Counted from the first letter of the stretch, positions 51,678 to 60,558 are shown. The stretch is DNA of 64,000 bases from Amycolatopsis alba DSM 44262 (GCF_000384215.1 NZ_KB913032.1:8083605-8147604), one strand, 5' to 3'. Translations and numbers: made by a program. The notes: a model not told the origin generated them from the letters alone.

Positions 51678-52106
51678 CTACGGCCAGCGGGCTTCGGAAA
51701 GCGCGAGCGCGGCACGGAGGAACGCCTTGCGGTCTGCGGCGGGAAGCTGTCCGAGCAGACGTTCCTCCTGCTCCTGGATCTGAGTCCGAGCCGACCTCCG
51801 CGCGGCGCGGCCGTCGTCGGTGATCCCCAGCAGCCGGACCCGGCGGTCCTTCGGATCCGGTTCACGGGTGATCAGGCCGTCGTCCTGGAGCGTGTCGAGG
51901 GTGCCGATGATCCGGGTCTTGTCCGCGCCGATCGCCTTGGCGAGCGCGGCCTGCGTCCGGACAGGCCCGTCGTCGAGGGCGCTCAGCACCACGTAGCCCC
52001 ACATCGTCAACCCGTGCTCCGCCAGCACCGGCGTCTCGGCGTTCATCAGCCTGCGCATCAGCCCGCCGAGCATCGCCGCGAGATCCGGCCTCCCCTGCTC
52101 CGCCAT
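51678..52106 (-). CDS. MarR-family regulator
   Basis: A 142-residue winged-helix repressor. ATG 52106 (MAEQGRPDLAAMLGGLM) is preceded on the minus strand by TATGGT and six bases, so it is probably leaderless; the frame is open upstream but starts lie in the divergent gene. The winged helix reads AALAKAIGADKTRIIGTLDTLQ and GLITREPDPKDRRVRLLGIT. It is divergent from a TIGR03086 protein, with a palindrome between them. Inducers of MarR proteins are usually aromatic or oxidising compounds. Confidence 0.9.
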   Translation of the reverse strand: MAEQGRPDLAAMLGGLMRRLMNAETPVLAEHGLTMWGYVVLSALDDGPVRTQAALAKAIGADKTRIIGTLDTLQDDGLITREPDPKDRRVRLLGITDDGRAARRSARTQIQEQEERLLGQLPAADRKAFLRAALALSEARWP

Positions 52107-52154
52107 GTGCAGACCATACCGACCGGTGTCGCGAAACCCGTTGACGAACTCGTA

Positions 52155-52175
52155 CGCATATGTAGATGATATGCG
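52155..52175. promoter_or_regulatory. MarR-type operator with CGCATAT arms
   Basis: CGCATAT (52155-52161) and ATATGCG (52169-52175) are exact reverse complements around a 7-nt spacer. The site overlaps the start region (ATG 52171) of the divergent gene, so binding would block its expression. It lies 49 bases from the marR start. Confidence 0.65.
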
Positions 52176-52785
52176 CATGCCTATCGATGAACTCCGCATC
52201 CTCGACGCCCTCGTGACCCGGACCAGCCTGGACCTGGTCACCAAGATCACCCCCGCCGACCTGACCAAGCCGACCCCGTGCAGCGCCTGGACCCTGCACG
52301 GCCTGCTGGCCCACATGACCACCCAGCACCACGGCTTCGCCGCCGCGGCCGGAGGCGACGGCCACCTCGACCACTGGCGGCTGCTCCCCCTGGGCGACGA
52401 CCCGATCGCCACCTACCGTGAGTCGGTCGACCGAGTGCTGAACGCCTTCGCCCCCCACGACCTCGACGACCGGAAGTTCTCGCTTCCCGAGTTCTCCACC
52501 GAAGTCACCTTCACCGCGGAGCAGGCCCTCGGCTTCCACTTCGTGGACTACCTGGTGCACTCCTGGGACGTGGCCAAGACCCTCGGCCTGCCGGTGAAGT
52601 TCGATCAGGAAGTGCTCGACGTCGGCCTGAAGTTCGCCGAAGCGATCCCGGACGGGCAGAACCGGACCACGCCCGGCGCCGCCTTCGGCCCGGCCGTGGA
52701 CGCGACGGGACCGTCCGATTTGGACACCATCGTCGCCCTGCTCGGCCGCTCCCCGTCGTGGCCGGAGGTCACACCCCAGGCTTGA
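52171..52785 (+). CDS. TIGR03086-type metal-binding protein (maleylpyruvate-isomerase-like/DinB fold)
   Basis: A 204-residue protein; ATG 52171 is six bases after TATGTA and 52177 is a possible alternative. The pattern LDALVTRTSLDLVTKI, PTPCSAWTLHGLLAHMTTQH and VDYLVHSWDVAKTL carries the three conserved metal His sites of the mycothiol/DinB-like TIGR03086 group. Its enzymatic role is unknown; members are often paired with MarR regulators and may react with thiols. The divergent marR gene probably controls it. The end overlaps the convergent hydrolase by 17 bases. Confidence 0.85.
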   Translation: MRMPIDELRILDALVTRTSLDLVTKITPADLTKPTPCSAWTLHGLLAHMTTQHHGFAAAAGGDGHLDHWRLLPLGDDPIATYRESVDRVLNAFAPHDLDDRKFSLPEFSTEVTFTAEQALGFHFVDYLVHSWDVAKTLGLPVKFDQEVLDVGLKFAEAIPDGQNRTTPGAAFGPAVDATGPSDLDTIVALLGRSPSWPEVTPQA

Positions 52786-53641
52786 CCGGCACCGCTTCGA
52801 GAATCCGGGCGGTGACCAGTTCCGGTTTCTCCAGCGAGAGTCCGTGAGTGGTCTTGGGTACGACCTCGACGCGAAGGTGCGGGCTCAGGGACTCGAGCCG
52901 GGCCGCCACCGCACGACTGTCGTGGATGACACTGCGTTCGGCGACGACGATCCGAGTGGGAACGTCGATCGAGGACAACTCGTCGTCGCTGAACAGGTGC
53001 ATCTCCGGGAAGTGCTGCTTGTACTTGAGGGCACTGAAAAGCAGCGGCCGCACCGTATGCCGCACGTCCGGATCCCCCGAGGCCACCAGCCGAAGGAGCG
53101 GGCGGGGCAGGAACCAGCGAAAGATCTCCCGGAAGCTCCACCAGATGAAGCTCCGGCCGATCACGCCGAACCCCGCGGCCTCGAAGGTGACGACACCCGC
53201 AACCCGGCCGGTCGTCCGGGATGCGAGATTCAAGGCCAGCCAGCCGCCTCGCGAAACACCGGCGAGGTAGACCTTGTCGTTGCCGGTACCCGCGAGCACC
53301 CCGTCGATGACCTCCGCGAGCCAGACCGCGCAATCCGCGGTGGACTCGATGGGCGCGGTCTGGATCGTGCGCCCCGGTTCGCCGATCGTGTCGACGGCGT
53401 GGATCCGGTACCGGGCGGCAAGTTCGGCGATATGCGGATACCAGGACAGCGACGTGCCCATCGCGCCGGAAAGCAACACGATGGGCGGACCGTCTTCGGG
53501 ACCGCAACGCCGGACGCGGGTCGGGCCGAATCTCGTTTCGACGTCCAGCTCCTCGGCGGGAACCGGCCATTTCCGCAGGATCGCGTCGTAGGTCGCGGAG
53601 AAACGCACTGCGGCCTTCTTGTCGGTGAACTCCCCCAGCAT
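52769..53641 (-). CDS. Alpha/beta hydrolase, second type
   Basis: A 290-residue alpha/beta-hydrolase with ATG 53641. The oxyanion loop is IVLLSGAMGTSLSW, the nucleophile elbow GVSRGGWLAL (Ser about residue 150) and the C-terminal His in VPKTTHGLSLEKPE. Its cap region is rich in aromatic residues (SFIWWSFREIFRWFLPRPLL), suggesting a hydrophobic substrate. The divergent tetR gene and a perfect dyad in between imply it is under TetR control. The reaction is not known. Confidence 0.87.
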   Translation of the reverse strand: MLGEFTDKKAAVRFSATYDAILRKWPVPAEELDVETRFGPTRVRRCGPEDGPPIVLLSGAMGTSLSWYPHIAELAARYRIHAVDTIGEPGRTIQTAPIESTADCAVWLAEVIDGVLAGTGNDKVYLAGVSRGGWLALNLASRTTGRVAGVVTFEAAGFGVIGRSFIWWSFREIFRWFLPRPLLRLVASGDPDVRHTVRPLLFSALKYKQHFPEMHLFSDDELSSIDVPTRIVVAERSVIHDSRAVAARLESLSPHLRVEVVPKTTHGLSLEKPELVTARILEAVPVKPGV

Positions 53642-53659
53642 CGGACCTCCTCGAAGTTT

Positions 53660-53681
53660 TTATGGTGCACTTGCACCATAA
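53660..53681. promoter_or_regulatory. Perfect TetR-type dyad TATGGTGCA-N2-TGCACCATA
   Basis: A 9-bp inverted repeat around a CT centre (53661-53680), extended by one more pair, in the 90-bp interval between the hydrolase and tetR genes. It sits 19 bases before the hydrolase ATG and 51 before the tetR start. Confidence 0.8.
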
Positions 53682-53731
53682 CAGCGGACGGCCGCTCAAG
53701 CCAACCCTCGACGACATGACAGAGTGACCGC

Positions 53732-54337
53732 GTGCCGAAACGTGTCGACCACCAGGAGCGCAGGCGAGAGATCGCGGAGGCGCTCTTCCGGATCGCCGCC
53801 GCCCAGGGCCTGCAAGCGGTCACACTGCGCGCGGTCGCCGCGGAGGCGGGCATCTCCATGAACCTGGTCCAGTACTACTTCCCGACCAAGGAGGAGATGC
53901 TGCGCTTCGCATGGCGGCGGATGGTCGAACTGACCATGGAGAACGCCGGGAAGATCGTCGGCGAGGCGATGGCGACCGAAGACGAGCGCACCATCGTGCG
54001 CGCCTATCTCACCGCGGTCCTGCCGGAAGGCGAACGCGCCCGCATGCTGGCCGCCGTCCAGATCGCGTACTTCGCCGTCGACGTCACGCGCGGCCGCCAG
54101 GATCCTGACCAGGAACCGCTGCTGCCCCACCTGGTCCGCGCGGTCTCCGAACTGCTTCGGAAAGCACAGGAGAAGGGCGCCATCCCGGCCCGCGTCGATC
54201 CCCGGCTGGAGGCGGACTCGCTCGCGACGATGTCGGCAGGCCTCGTCACGGCGATCATGGTCGACGCCTACACCGCGGAACAGGCGGCGGAGATCGTCGA
54301 CTACCGGCTCGACGGAGTGTTCACCGGCGGCCGATGA
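53732..54337 (+). CDS. TetR-family regulator
   Basis: A 201-residue protein with GTG 53732. The DNA-binding part is REIAEALFRIAAAQGLQAVT and AEAGISMNLVQYYFPTKEEML (residues 10-55), followed by a helical domain of the BetI/PcaV-like type. No strong ribosome binding site is visible. It should bind the dyad at 53660 and repress itself and the hydrolase. Its end overlaps the next tetR gene by 17 bases, tail to tail. Confidence 0.88.
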   Translation: MPKRVDHQERRREIAEALFRIAAAQGLQAVTLRAVAAEAGISMNLVQYYFPTKEEMLRFAWRRMVELTMENAGKIVGEAMATEDERTIVRAYLTAVLPEGERARMLAAVQIAYFAVDVTRGRQDPDQEPLLPHLVRAVSELLRKAQEKGAIPARVDPRLEADSLATMSAGLVTAIMVDAYTAEQAAEIVDYRLDGVFTGGR

Positions 54338-55055
54338 GCATCTCGATGCCGTCCAGGATGCGACCGAGACCGAACTCGACGTCGGCGTCCTCGATACCTT
54401 CTTCGCTGTACGCCTCGCCGGAGATCACGGCGGCGACGCGCGGGTAGCCGCGCTCCCGGAGACGCGGACCCAGAAACCCGCCCAGCGCCTGGGCCTGCTC
54501 AGGCGGACTCGCGTTCACGTCTCGAAGCAACGAAGCCGTGCTGCGCACCCAGCCGTCGACCAACACGGCGCAGCCCACCACGTCCTGGGTGCCCAGACCC
54601 GAATCCGCCATCCCCTCCAGGAAATTTTCCAGCCACCCCAGCAGATTCGGCGTGGTCGGCGCGCTGCGCACCGGCAGATCGATCAGCCACGGGTGGCGGC
54701 GGCAGCGTTCGAGGAGCTCGCGAGCCCAGGCGGTGACCGCAGCGCGCCAGTCACCGGTCAGCGTCGCCGGCGGCGGACCCCAGGCCGCTTCGGCGACGAG
54801 GACGAGCAGTTCCTCTTTGGAACTCAGATAACGGTAAAGCGCGTTCGCCGTGACGCCGAGACGTTTGGCGATCGCAGGCATGGACAGCGCGGCGTAGCCC
54901 TCCGCGTCAGCCTGCGCGATGGCCGCGTCGACGATCTGCTCGAGGCTGTATCCCGGTTTCGGCCCACGCCGGGGCGCCGGGGCATGCCCCCAGGCCAGCG
55001 CGGTGCCCGGCGGCAGCAACTCGATCTCGACGTCGTCCATCGGGGCAGTGTTCAT
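54321..55055 (-). CDS. TetR-family regulator (divergent from carotenoid-oxygenase homologue)
   Basis: A 244-residue TetR protein. ATG 55055 (MNTAPMDDVEIELLPPG) is preferred: AACAAT ends six bases before it, giving a leaderless start, whereas the earlier ATG at 55094 lies inside the repeated sites. The helix-turn-helix is at about residues 35-80 (YAALSMPAIAKRLGVTANAL, YRYLSSKEELL). The C-terminal domain is TetR_C-like. It probably controls the divergent Tat-exported oxygenase homologue. Confidence 0.85.
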   Translation of the reverse strand: MNTAPMDDVEIELLPPGTALAWGHAPAPRRGPKPGYSLEQIVDAAIAQADAEGYAALSMPAIAKRLGVTANALYRYLSSKEELLVLVAEAAWGPPPATLTGDWRAAVTAWARELLERCRRHPWLIDLPVRSAPTTPNLLGWLENFLEGMADSGLGTQDVVGCAVLVDGWVRSTASLLRDVNASPPEQAQALGGFLGPRLRERGYPRVAAVISGEAYSEEGIEDADVEFGLGRILDGIEMLIGRR

Positions 55056-55085
55056 CGGGGCATTGTTGCATCCGAAACAGGTAAA

Positions 55086-55112
55086 GGCATACACTGTTCA
55101 TGGCATACACAG
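55086..55112. promoter_or_regulatory. Direct repeat GGCATACACTG / GGCATACACAG between tetR and oxygenase genes
   Basis: Two 11-bp copies (55086-55096 and 55102-55112, 10 of 11 identical) spaced 16 bp start to start, in the 83-bp interval between the divergent starts. ACTGT and ACAGT (55093-55097 and 55109-55113) also form an inverted pair. They probably bind the adjacent TetR. Confidence 0.6.
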
Positions 55113-55138
55113 TTACGCGACCAGTTGGGGGATCGATC

Positions 55139-56617
55139 ATGACCGAACCGAACAGGCGGAACGTGCTCCGCGGGGCGGCCGCGCTGGCCATCAGCGGAGT
55201 CGCCGCGACCTACGGGAGCACCGGGTCCGCCCTCGCCGCCCAGTCCCCTTCGCTCGGTACGCCGAAGGAGCACTTCCCTTTCATCGAGGGTGCTTTCGCG
55301 CCGGTGAAGGAGGAGGTGACCGCGTTCGACCTGCCCGTCACCGGCCGGATCCCGAAGGACCTCTGCGGGCGGTACCTGCGCACCGGACCGAACGTCCTCG
55401 GGCTCGAAGATCCGCGCGCTCACCACTGGATGCTGGGTGAGGGGATGGTGCACGGCGTCCGGCTGCGGGACGGGAAGGCCGAGTGGTACCGCAACCGCTG
55501 GGTGCGTTCGTCCGGTGTCGCGGCGAAACTGGGCGAGCGGTACCCATGGCCGGTGCCCGCCGAGGACTTCGCGCCGAACACGCACGTGATCAGCCACCAC
55601 GGCCGCATCCTCACCCTGCAGGAGTCCGGCGCGCCGCCGTACGAACTCGACGGCGAGCTGAACACGGTGGGGCCGTTCGATTTCAGCGGCTCACTGGAGG
55701 GTTCCTACACCGCGCACACCAAGTTCGACGCCCAGGCGGACGAGCTGCACGCGGTGACCTATCACCCGACCTGGGACCACGTGCGGCATCTGATGGTCGA
55801 CCGGACCGGCCGCGTGGTGCGGACCACCCGGATCCCGGTCACCGACAGCCCGATGATGCACGACTTCGGGCTCACCAAGAACTACGTGGTCGTCTTCGAC
55901 GTGCCGGTCACCTTCGACCCGCGGCCAGGCAAGGTCGTGCCCTACAAGTGGAACACGGAGCACCAGGCCAGGGTGGGCGTGATGAAACGCGACGGTGGCC
56001 CGGTCCGCTGGTTCGGGGTGGATCAGGTGTTCTACTCGCATACGCTCAACGCCTACGAACAGGGTTCGACGGTGGTGGTCGACCTGACCACGATGCCTGC
56101 CCCGTTCGAGGTGGCGGGCAAGCAGGGCTTCGGCGGCCCGTCGGCTTCGGGTCCGCCGGTGCTGGAGCGCTGGACGATCGATCTCGCGCAGGGCCGGGTG
56201 CGGCGCCGTGTCCTCGACGACCGGCCGCAGGAGTTCCCGCGGGTCAACGAAAGCCTCGTGTCACGACGGCATCGGTACGGCTACTCGGCCTCGCCGGGTG
56301 AACTGTTCGACGTCTATCTGGACAAGCCTGCCGACACCTTCGGCAACGCGTTGCTCAAGCACGACCTGCAGAGCGGACGTTCGGAGGTGCACCGCTTCGG
56401 CCGCGGCGCCGACGCGAGCGAAGCAGTCTTCGTGCCATCGGCACGCAGCAAGTCCGAAGACGACGGTTACGCCCTCGCCTACGTGAACAACCCTGACCGC
56501 AACGCTTCGGATCTGGTGATCCTCTCGGCGCAGGACTTCACCGCGAAACCGTTGGCCCGCATCCACTTGCCGAGGCCGGTGCCGCTGGGCTTCCACGGCA
56601 GCTGGGTCGCCGACTGA
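55139..56617 (+). CDS. Tat-exported carotenoid oxygenase (RPE65/CCD family) homologue
   Basis: A 492-residue protein. ATG 55139 follows GGGGGATC; an earlier ATG at 55100 lies in the repeated operator. The N-terminus MTEPNRRNVLRGAAALAISG is a twin-arginine signal with an ALAAQ cleavage region. The beta-propeller pattern of carotenoid cleavage oxygenases is present: LRTGPNVLGLEDPRAHHWML, VTYHPTWDHVRHL, DSPMMHDFGLT, YSHTLNAYEQ and the C-terminal GFHGSWVAD, together giving four iron-ligand histidines. It cleaves carbon-carbon double bonds in carotenoids or stilbenes. Export is uncommon in this family. Confidence 0.88.
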   Translation: MTEPNRRNVLRGAAALAISGVAATYGSTGSALAAQSPSLGTPKEHFPFIEGAFAPVKEEVTAFDLPVTGRIPKDLCGRYLRTGPNVLGLEDPRAHHWMLGEGMVHGVRLRDGKAEWYRNRWVRSSGVAAKLGERYPWPVPAEDFAPNTHVISHHGRILTLQESGAPPYELDGELNTVGPFDFSGSLEGSYTAHTKFDAQADELHAVTYHPTWDHVRHLMVDRTGRVVRTTRIPVTDSPMMHDFGLTKNYVVVFDVPVTFDPRPGKVVPYKWNTEHQARVGVMKRDGGPVRWFGVDQVFYSHTLNAYEQGSTVVVDLTTMPAPFEVAGKQGFGGPSASGPPVLERWTIDLAQGRVRRRVLDDRPQEFPRVNESLVSRRHRYGYSASPGELFDVYLDKPADTFGNALLKHDLQSGRSEVHRFGRGADASEAVFVPSARSKSEDDGYALAYVNNPDRNASDLVILSAQDFTAKPLARIHLPRPVPLGFHGSWVAD

Positions 56618-56623
56618 GTGGCC

Positions 56624-56653
56624 GGGCGGTCGCCGGGTGCCCGGCGACCGCCC
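56624..56653. terminator. 13-bp hairpin between convergent oxygenase and DUF5682 genes
   Basis: GGGCGGTCGCCGG (56624-56636) and its exact reverse complement (56641-56653) surround a 4-nt loop, six bases after the oxygenase stop and seven before the DUF5682 stop on the other strand. It can serve both genes. Confidence 0.8.
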
Positions 56654-56659
56654 CTCGGT

Positions 56660-59428
56660 TCACACCCCGGTGAGCACCTCCTCCAGTGCGGCGGCGGTGG
56701 CCGGATACCGCTCCAGCAGTGCCGAACCGGCGGGCGCGGTGCTCCCCCAGGGTTCGTCACAGCCCAGCAACCCGGCCACGGCATCGCAGGTCGCCGGATG
56801 TGCCGCCAGCAACGCGAGACCGCCGCTCCCTCCGGTCTTCCTCGTCACCGCGAGGGATTCCGGCTGGTCTTTCCAGGGCGGGACCCATTCGTCGAGCGCC
56901 GCGAGCCTGCCGGGGAAGATCCGCCCGGCCTCGCGCACGAGCAGTGGCACCAGCTCCGCGCCCCGTGACCGGAGCGTGGTGATCAACGTCGGCAACCACG
57001 GCAGCAGCAACCTGTCCGGGAGCTCGGCGAAGGCGTTCGACACCGCCTCGACGACGAAGTCGGCCAGCCCCGGCGCCGGTTCCAACGCGTGGACGAACCC
57101 GCTGAGGTAACGCGGATACGCGGGCAGCACCATCGGGTTGGCCAGGAGCCCGGCGCACCGCTCACGCAGCTCCGCGCGCGAAAGGTGACCGAGCTGGACC
57201 TGTGCCGCCCACAGCAGCGCCACCTTCGACGCTTCCTGCGGATGCGAACCGGCGATCGCCAGCTCCAGCTGGGTCCGGTCGCAGCCCAGTGACAGTGCCA
57301 GTGCCTCCATGCTGAACAGGAAGCCCAGCATCGCGGCGACCTGCTCGACACCGGCCTCCTCGTCGGCGAAGGCCGCCGGGAGCAGGGTGCAGTAGTGCGC
57401 GTACCCCGTCCTGACGAAATCCTCGATCCACTTCGGCAGTACCGGCTCGGTGGTCCGGTAGTGCGCCAGCAGCCTCCGTACTCGCCGCAGCACTTCCGGA
57501 GCGCCGTCGACGGTGCGTTCGGTGGACAGCACCTCGAGGGCACGTGTGCCCAGTTCTCCCGCCAGCCGGGCGCTGCGCAAGTAGAGCGTCGCGTCTTCGA
57601 CGGTTCCGAGCACCTTCGCCGCGGTGGCCTGCGGGTGGTAGGCCGCGCGCCGTAGCCGCTGCTCCAGCACCTGTTCGATGCTGACGCCCTCGTAACCCAG
57701 CTCGATCAGGGCTCGCTGATGCGTGCCCAGTGCCAGGTCCCATGACTCCTGGATCGGCCGTTCGCCGAGCCGTCGCTCCCCCATGATCGGCCGCGCCGCG
57801 CCGTGCGGCATCAGGTACCGCAGCATCCACAGCAGGTCGGAGCACGGCTCCAGCTCCGGCCGCGACGCGATGTCGAGCAACGCCCGCTGCACACCTCGTT
57901 GCTGCAGCTTGAGGTTCAGCGGTTCGAGCCTGTCGTGCACATCTCGCGCCAGCGGCGGCAACGCGTCGTAGCCGACCTGCCCGATCCGGTCGCCGCCCAT
58001 CATGATCTCGACGAGGCGGCGGATGTCGCGCCTTCCGGGCACGACGTCCTTCTCGATGCAGGTGACCGCCGCGTCCTGGAAGTCGTACGGCGTCGGCTTC
58101 GCCCTGTCCCGCAGGCCCGCCAGCAGGATCGAAGTCTCGAACACCGCGATGGCGTCGGCCGTCGAGGACAGGTAGCCGTTGCGGCGCGCCGCCCGCACGA
58201 TCTCGACCGACCAGCCGAGCAACTCGTCCTCGTCCAGCCTGTCGAGGACCGGAGGTCGTCGCAGGAAGCCGGAAAGCTGATCCGATGGATCCGCTGCCAC
58301 CGGATCCGCCGAGGGCGCGGGAAGCGCCGCGGCTTTCTTCCGTTTCGGCCCGCCTATCTGCCCGTCCAGCTGGAACTGCTTGACCTTGGTCCGCTTGAGG
58401 TTCTTCGCCCACTCGGTCGCCGCGATCGACACCGATCCCCCGGCGAGGCCGAACTGCGCCTCGATCGACGCGTGGCTCGACGGGATCAGCCCGTACTGCC
58501 AGGTGCTCGCGCTGCGCGGGCTGATCACGAACCCGTCCGTACCCTCGACGCCGAACTCCGCGACCCGGCTGGCCGCGTGGAACGCACCGCAGATGTAGAG
58601 ACAGTCCGCGGGATCGGCACCCGAAGCCGCGAGGTGCTCGCGCATCCGGGTCCACATGTAGCGCTCGCGGTCTTCGTCCACCCGCACGCGGCGGGTGTCA
58701 CCGGGCGCGAGACGGCGGAACAGGCTGCCGATCAGGAACATGACCTGGCGATAGGTGTCGTGGTCGCTGTCGCCGAGCGGCAGTTCGACGTACTGGTGCC
58801 ACCACTCCGACCAGTGCCGTACCCGTCCGTGCCGCAGCAGGTGCTCCTCCAGCTCGGCGAACCGCGGCCGCAGATCACCGATCTCGACACCGACCGCGTC
58901 GCCGTGCAGCGCGGCCTCCTCCTCGGCGGGCGGCGCGTCCGGGTCGGGCGACGGCTCCCGCTCGTCCCATTGGAAGACGTGATCCGCCGACCGGTCGACG
59001 AGGACGAGCTCGACACCAGGGGTGTCGAGGGCGTACGCGATCGCCTGGTACTCCGCCGAAGCCTCGGTGATCGGCGCGACCACCGACAGCGGCGCCCACT
59101 CGGCGGGGAATCCCTTCACGTCCGTCGCGAAAGCCTGCACCGCCACGGGAAGACGGCAGTTGCGCAGCTCGGTCAGCAGCGGTGCCATGTCCTCGCACAG
59201 TTCGAGGAAGACCACCTTCGGCTGTTTCTCCCGCAGCCGCCGGGCCATCGCCACGGCCGAAGCCGGGGAATGATGGCAGACCGGGAAGATCTCCAAAGGT
59301 TCCCGCACGGCGCGGTCGACGTCGTCGACCAGTCCGAGCAGGATGCCCTCCAAAGCACCGGGCCCGTCGGCGAAGGCGGCCGCGGCCTCCTGCAACTGGC
59401 CGCGTAACGCCTCGAAGGCGCCGCTCAC
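56660..59428 (-). CDS. DUF5682 protein, last gene of a MoxR-VWA operon
   Basis: A 922-residue protein; GTG 59428 overlaps the AAA-ATPase stop (GTGA). The N-terminal region has PVCHHSPASAVAMARRL, VVFLELCEDM and, later, CLYICGAFHAASRVAEFG. These echo TraB/ChaN/EreA-type folds (His and Glu plus a GxxH), which I infer rather than know. The middle (about residues 390-900) is helical and repetitive. DUF5682 proteins accompany MoxR ATPases and VWA proteins in a widespread but little-studied cluster. No membrane segment or signal is present. It should be the effector or substrate-handling subunit; its activity is unknown. Confidence 0.8.
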   Translation of the reverse strand: MSGAFEALRGQLQEAAAAFADGPGALEGILLGLVDDVDRAVREPLEIFPVCHHSPASAVAMARRLREKQPKVVFLELCEDMAPLLTELRNCRLPVAVQAFATDVKGFPAEWAPLSVVAPITEASAEYQAIAYALDTPGVELVLVDRSADHVFQWDEREPSPDPDAPPAEEEAALHGDAVGVEIGDLRPRFAELEEHLLRHGRVRHWSEWWHQYVELPLGDSDHDTYRQVMFLIGSLFRRLAPGDTRRVRVDEDRERYMWTRMREHLAASGADPADCLYICGAFHAASRVAEFGVEGTDGFVISPRSASTWQYGLIPSSHASIEAQFGLAGGSVSIAATEWAKNLKRTKVKQFQLDGQIGGPKRKKAAALPAPSADPVAADPSDQLSGFLRRPPVLDRLDEDELLGWSVEIVRAARRNGYLSSTADAIAVFETSILLAGLRDRAKPTPYDFQDAAVTCIEKDVVPGRRDIRRLVEIMMGGDRIGQVGYDALPPLARDVHDRLEPLNLKLQQRGVQRALLDIASRPELEPCSDLLWMLRYLMPHGAARPIMGERRLGERPIQESWDLALGTHQRALIELGYEGVSIEQVLEQRLRRAAYHPQATAAKVLGTVEDATLYLRSARLAGELGTRALEVLSTERTVDGAPEVLRRVRRLLAHYRTTEPVLPKWIEDFVRTGYAHYCTLLPAAFADEEAGVEQVAAMLGFLFSMEALALSLGCDRTQLELAIAGSHPQEASKVALLWAAQVQLGHLSRAELRERCAGLLANPMVLPAYPRYLSGFVHALEPAPGLADFVVEAVSNAFAELPDRLLLPWLPTLITTLRSRGAELVPLLVREAGRIFPGRLAALDEWVPPWKDQPESLAVTRKTGGSGGLALLAAHPATCDAVAGLLGCDEPWGSTAPAGSALLERYPATAAALEEVLTGV

Positions 59429-60537
59429 GAGAGGGTGGCGATCGCGTCGCGGCCGCCGTCGAGGAACTCCGGCCAGTCCCCGCCCTCGTCCTTGCTGCGC
59501 GGTTCGACGACGCCGTGCAGGTACTTGTTGAGGATCGCCAGGTCCTCCGGCTCCCGGCGGGCGAGCGAGCCGACCAACGAGGACGCGAGCGCGCGGGCGG
59601 TCAACGCGCGCTCGCCGAAGAAGTTGCTGTGCAGCACCGCGTCTTCGAGCACGCCGATCTGTTCGGCGGTGGACAGCGCCGACTCCAGCTTCTCGTCGTC
59701 GCTGCCCGCCGACGCGGCCGCGGCCCGCAGGTCGCCGAAGCTGCGCAGCAGCACGTCGAGCAGGGTCGGCGGCACGTCCAGCTCGATCTGATGGCGGCGC
59801 AGGAGTTCCTCGGTGCGGAAGCGGACGATCTCCGCCTCGCTCTTCTTGTTCGTCACCACCGGGATCCGGACGAAGTTGAAGCGGCGTTTGAGCGCGGAGG
59901 ACAGATCGTTGACGCCGCGGTCGCGGCTGTTGGCGGTGGCGATCACGGAGAAGCCGGGCTTCGCGAAGACGATGCCGTCGCTGTCCAGTTCCGGCACCGA
60001 GATGTACTTCTCCGACAGGATCGAGATCAGCGCGTCCTGGACATCGCTGGTGGACCGGGTCAGCTCCTCGAACCGGCCGATCGAACCCGCCTCCATCGCG
60101 GTCATGATCGGCGACGGGATCATGGACTCGCGGGACTGGCCTTTCGCGATGACCATGGAGACGTTCCACGAGTACTTGATGTGGTCCTCGGTGGTGCCGG
60201 CGGTGCCCTGCACGACGAGGGTGGAGTTCCGGGAGATCGCCGCGGCCAGCAGTTCGGCGAGCCAGCTCTTGCCGGTGCCGGGGTCACCGATCAGCAGCAG
60301 CCCGCGGTCGGAAGCGAGGGTGACGATCGCCCGCTCGACGATGCTCCGGTCGCCGAACCACTTCTGCGAGATCTCGCGGTCGAGGCCGTCGGCACGTTCG
60401 GAACCGAGCACGAACAGGCGCAGCATTTTCGGGGACAGGCGCCAGGCGAACGGCTTGGGGCTGTCGTCGACCGACTCCAGCCAGTCCAGCTCTTCGGCGT
60501 ACTTGATCTCGGCGGGGGCGCGCAGCAGGTCGGACAT
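59425..60537 (-). CDS. MoxR-type AAA+ ATPase
   Basis: A 370-residue ATPase with ATG 60537. Walker A is IGDPGTGKS (residues 83-91), followed by GTAGTTEDHIKYSWNVSMV and the pre-sensor loop ATANSRDRGVNDLSSALKRR with the sensor 1 Asn and Arg finger region. It begins LRAPAEIKYAEELDWLESV. It lies 21 bases downstream of the VWA gene and overlaps the DUF5682 gene. MoxR ATPases work with VWA proteins as chaperone-like remodellers that insert or extract ligands or activate enzymes. Confidence 0.92.
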   Translation of the reverse strand: MSDLLRAPAEIKYAEELDWLESVDDSPKPFAWRLSPKMLRLFVLGSERADGLDREISQKWFGDRSIVERAIVTLASDRGLLLIGDPGTGKSWLAELLAAAISRNSTLVVQGTAGTTEDHIKYSWNVSMVIAKGQSRESMIPSPIMTAMEAGSIGRFEELTRSTSDVQDALISILSEKYISVPELDSDGIVFAKPGFSVIATANSRDRGVNDLSSALKRRFNFVRIPVVTNKKSEAEIVRFRTEELLRRHQIELDVPPTLLDVLLRSFGDLRAAAASAGSDDEKLESALSTAEQIGVLEDAVLHSNFFGERALTARALASSLVGSLARREPEDLAILNKYLHGVVEPRSKDEGGDWPEFLDGGRDAIATLS

Positions 60538-60558
60538 GTCTTGCCTTTCGGGGAAGAT

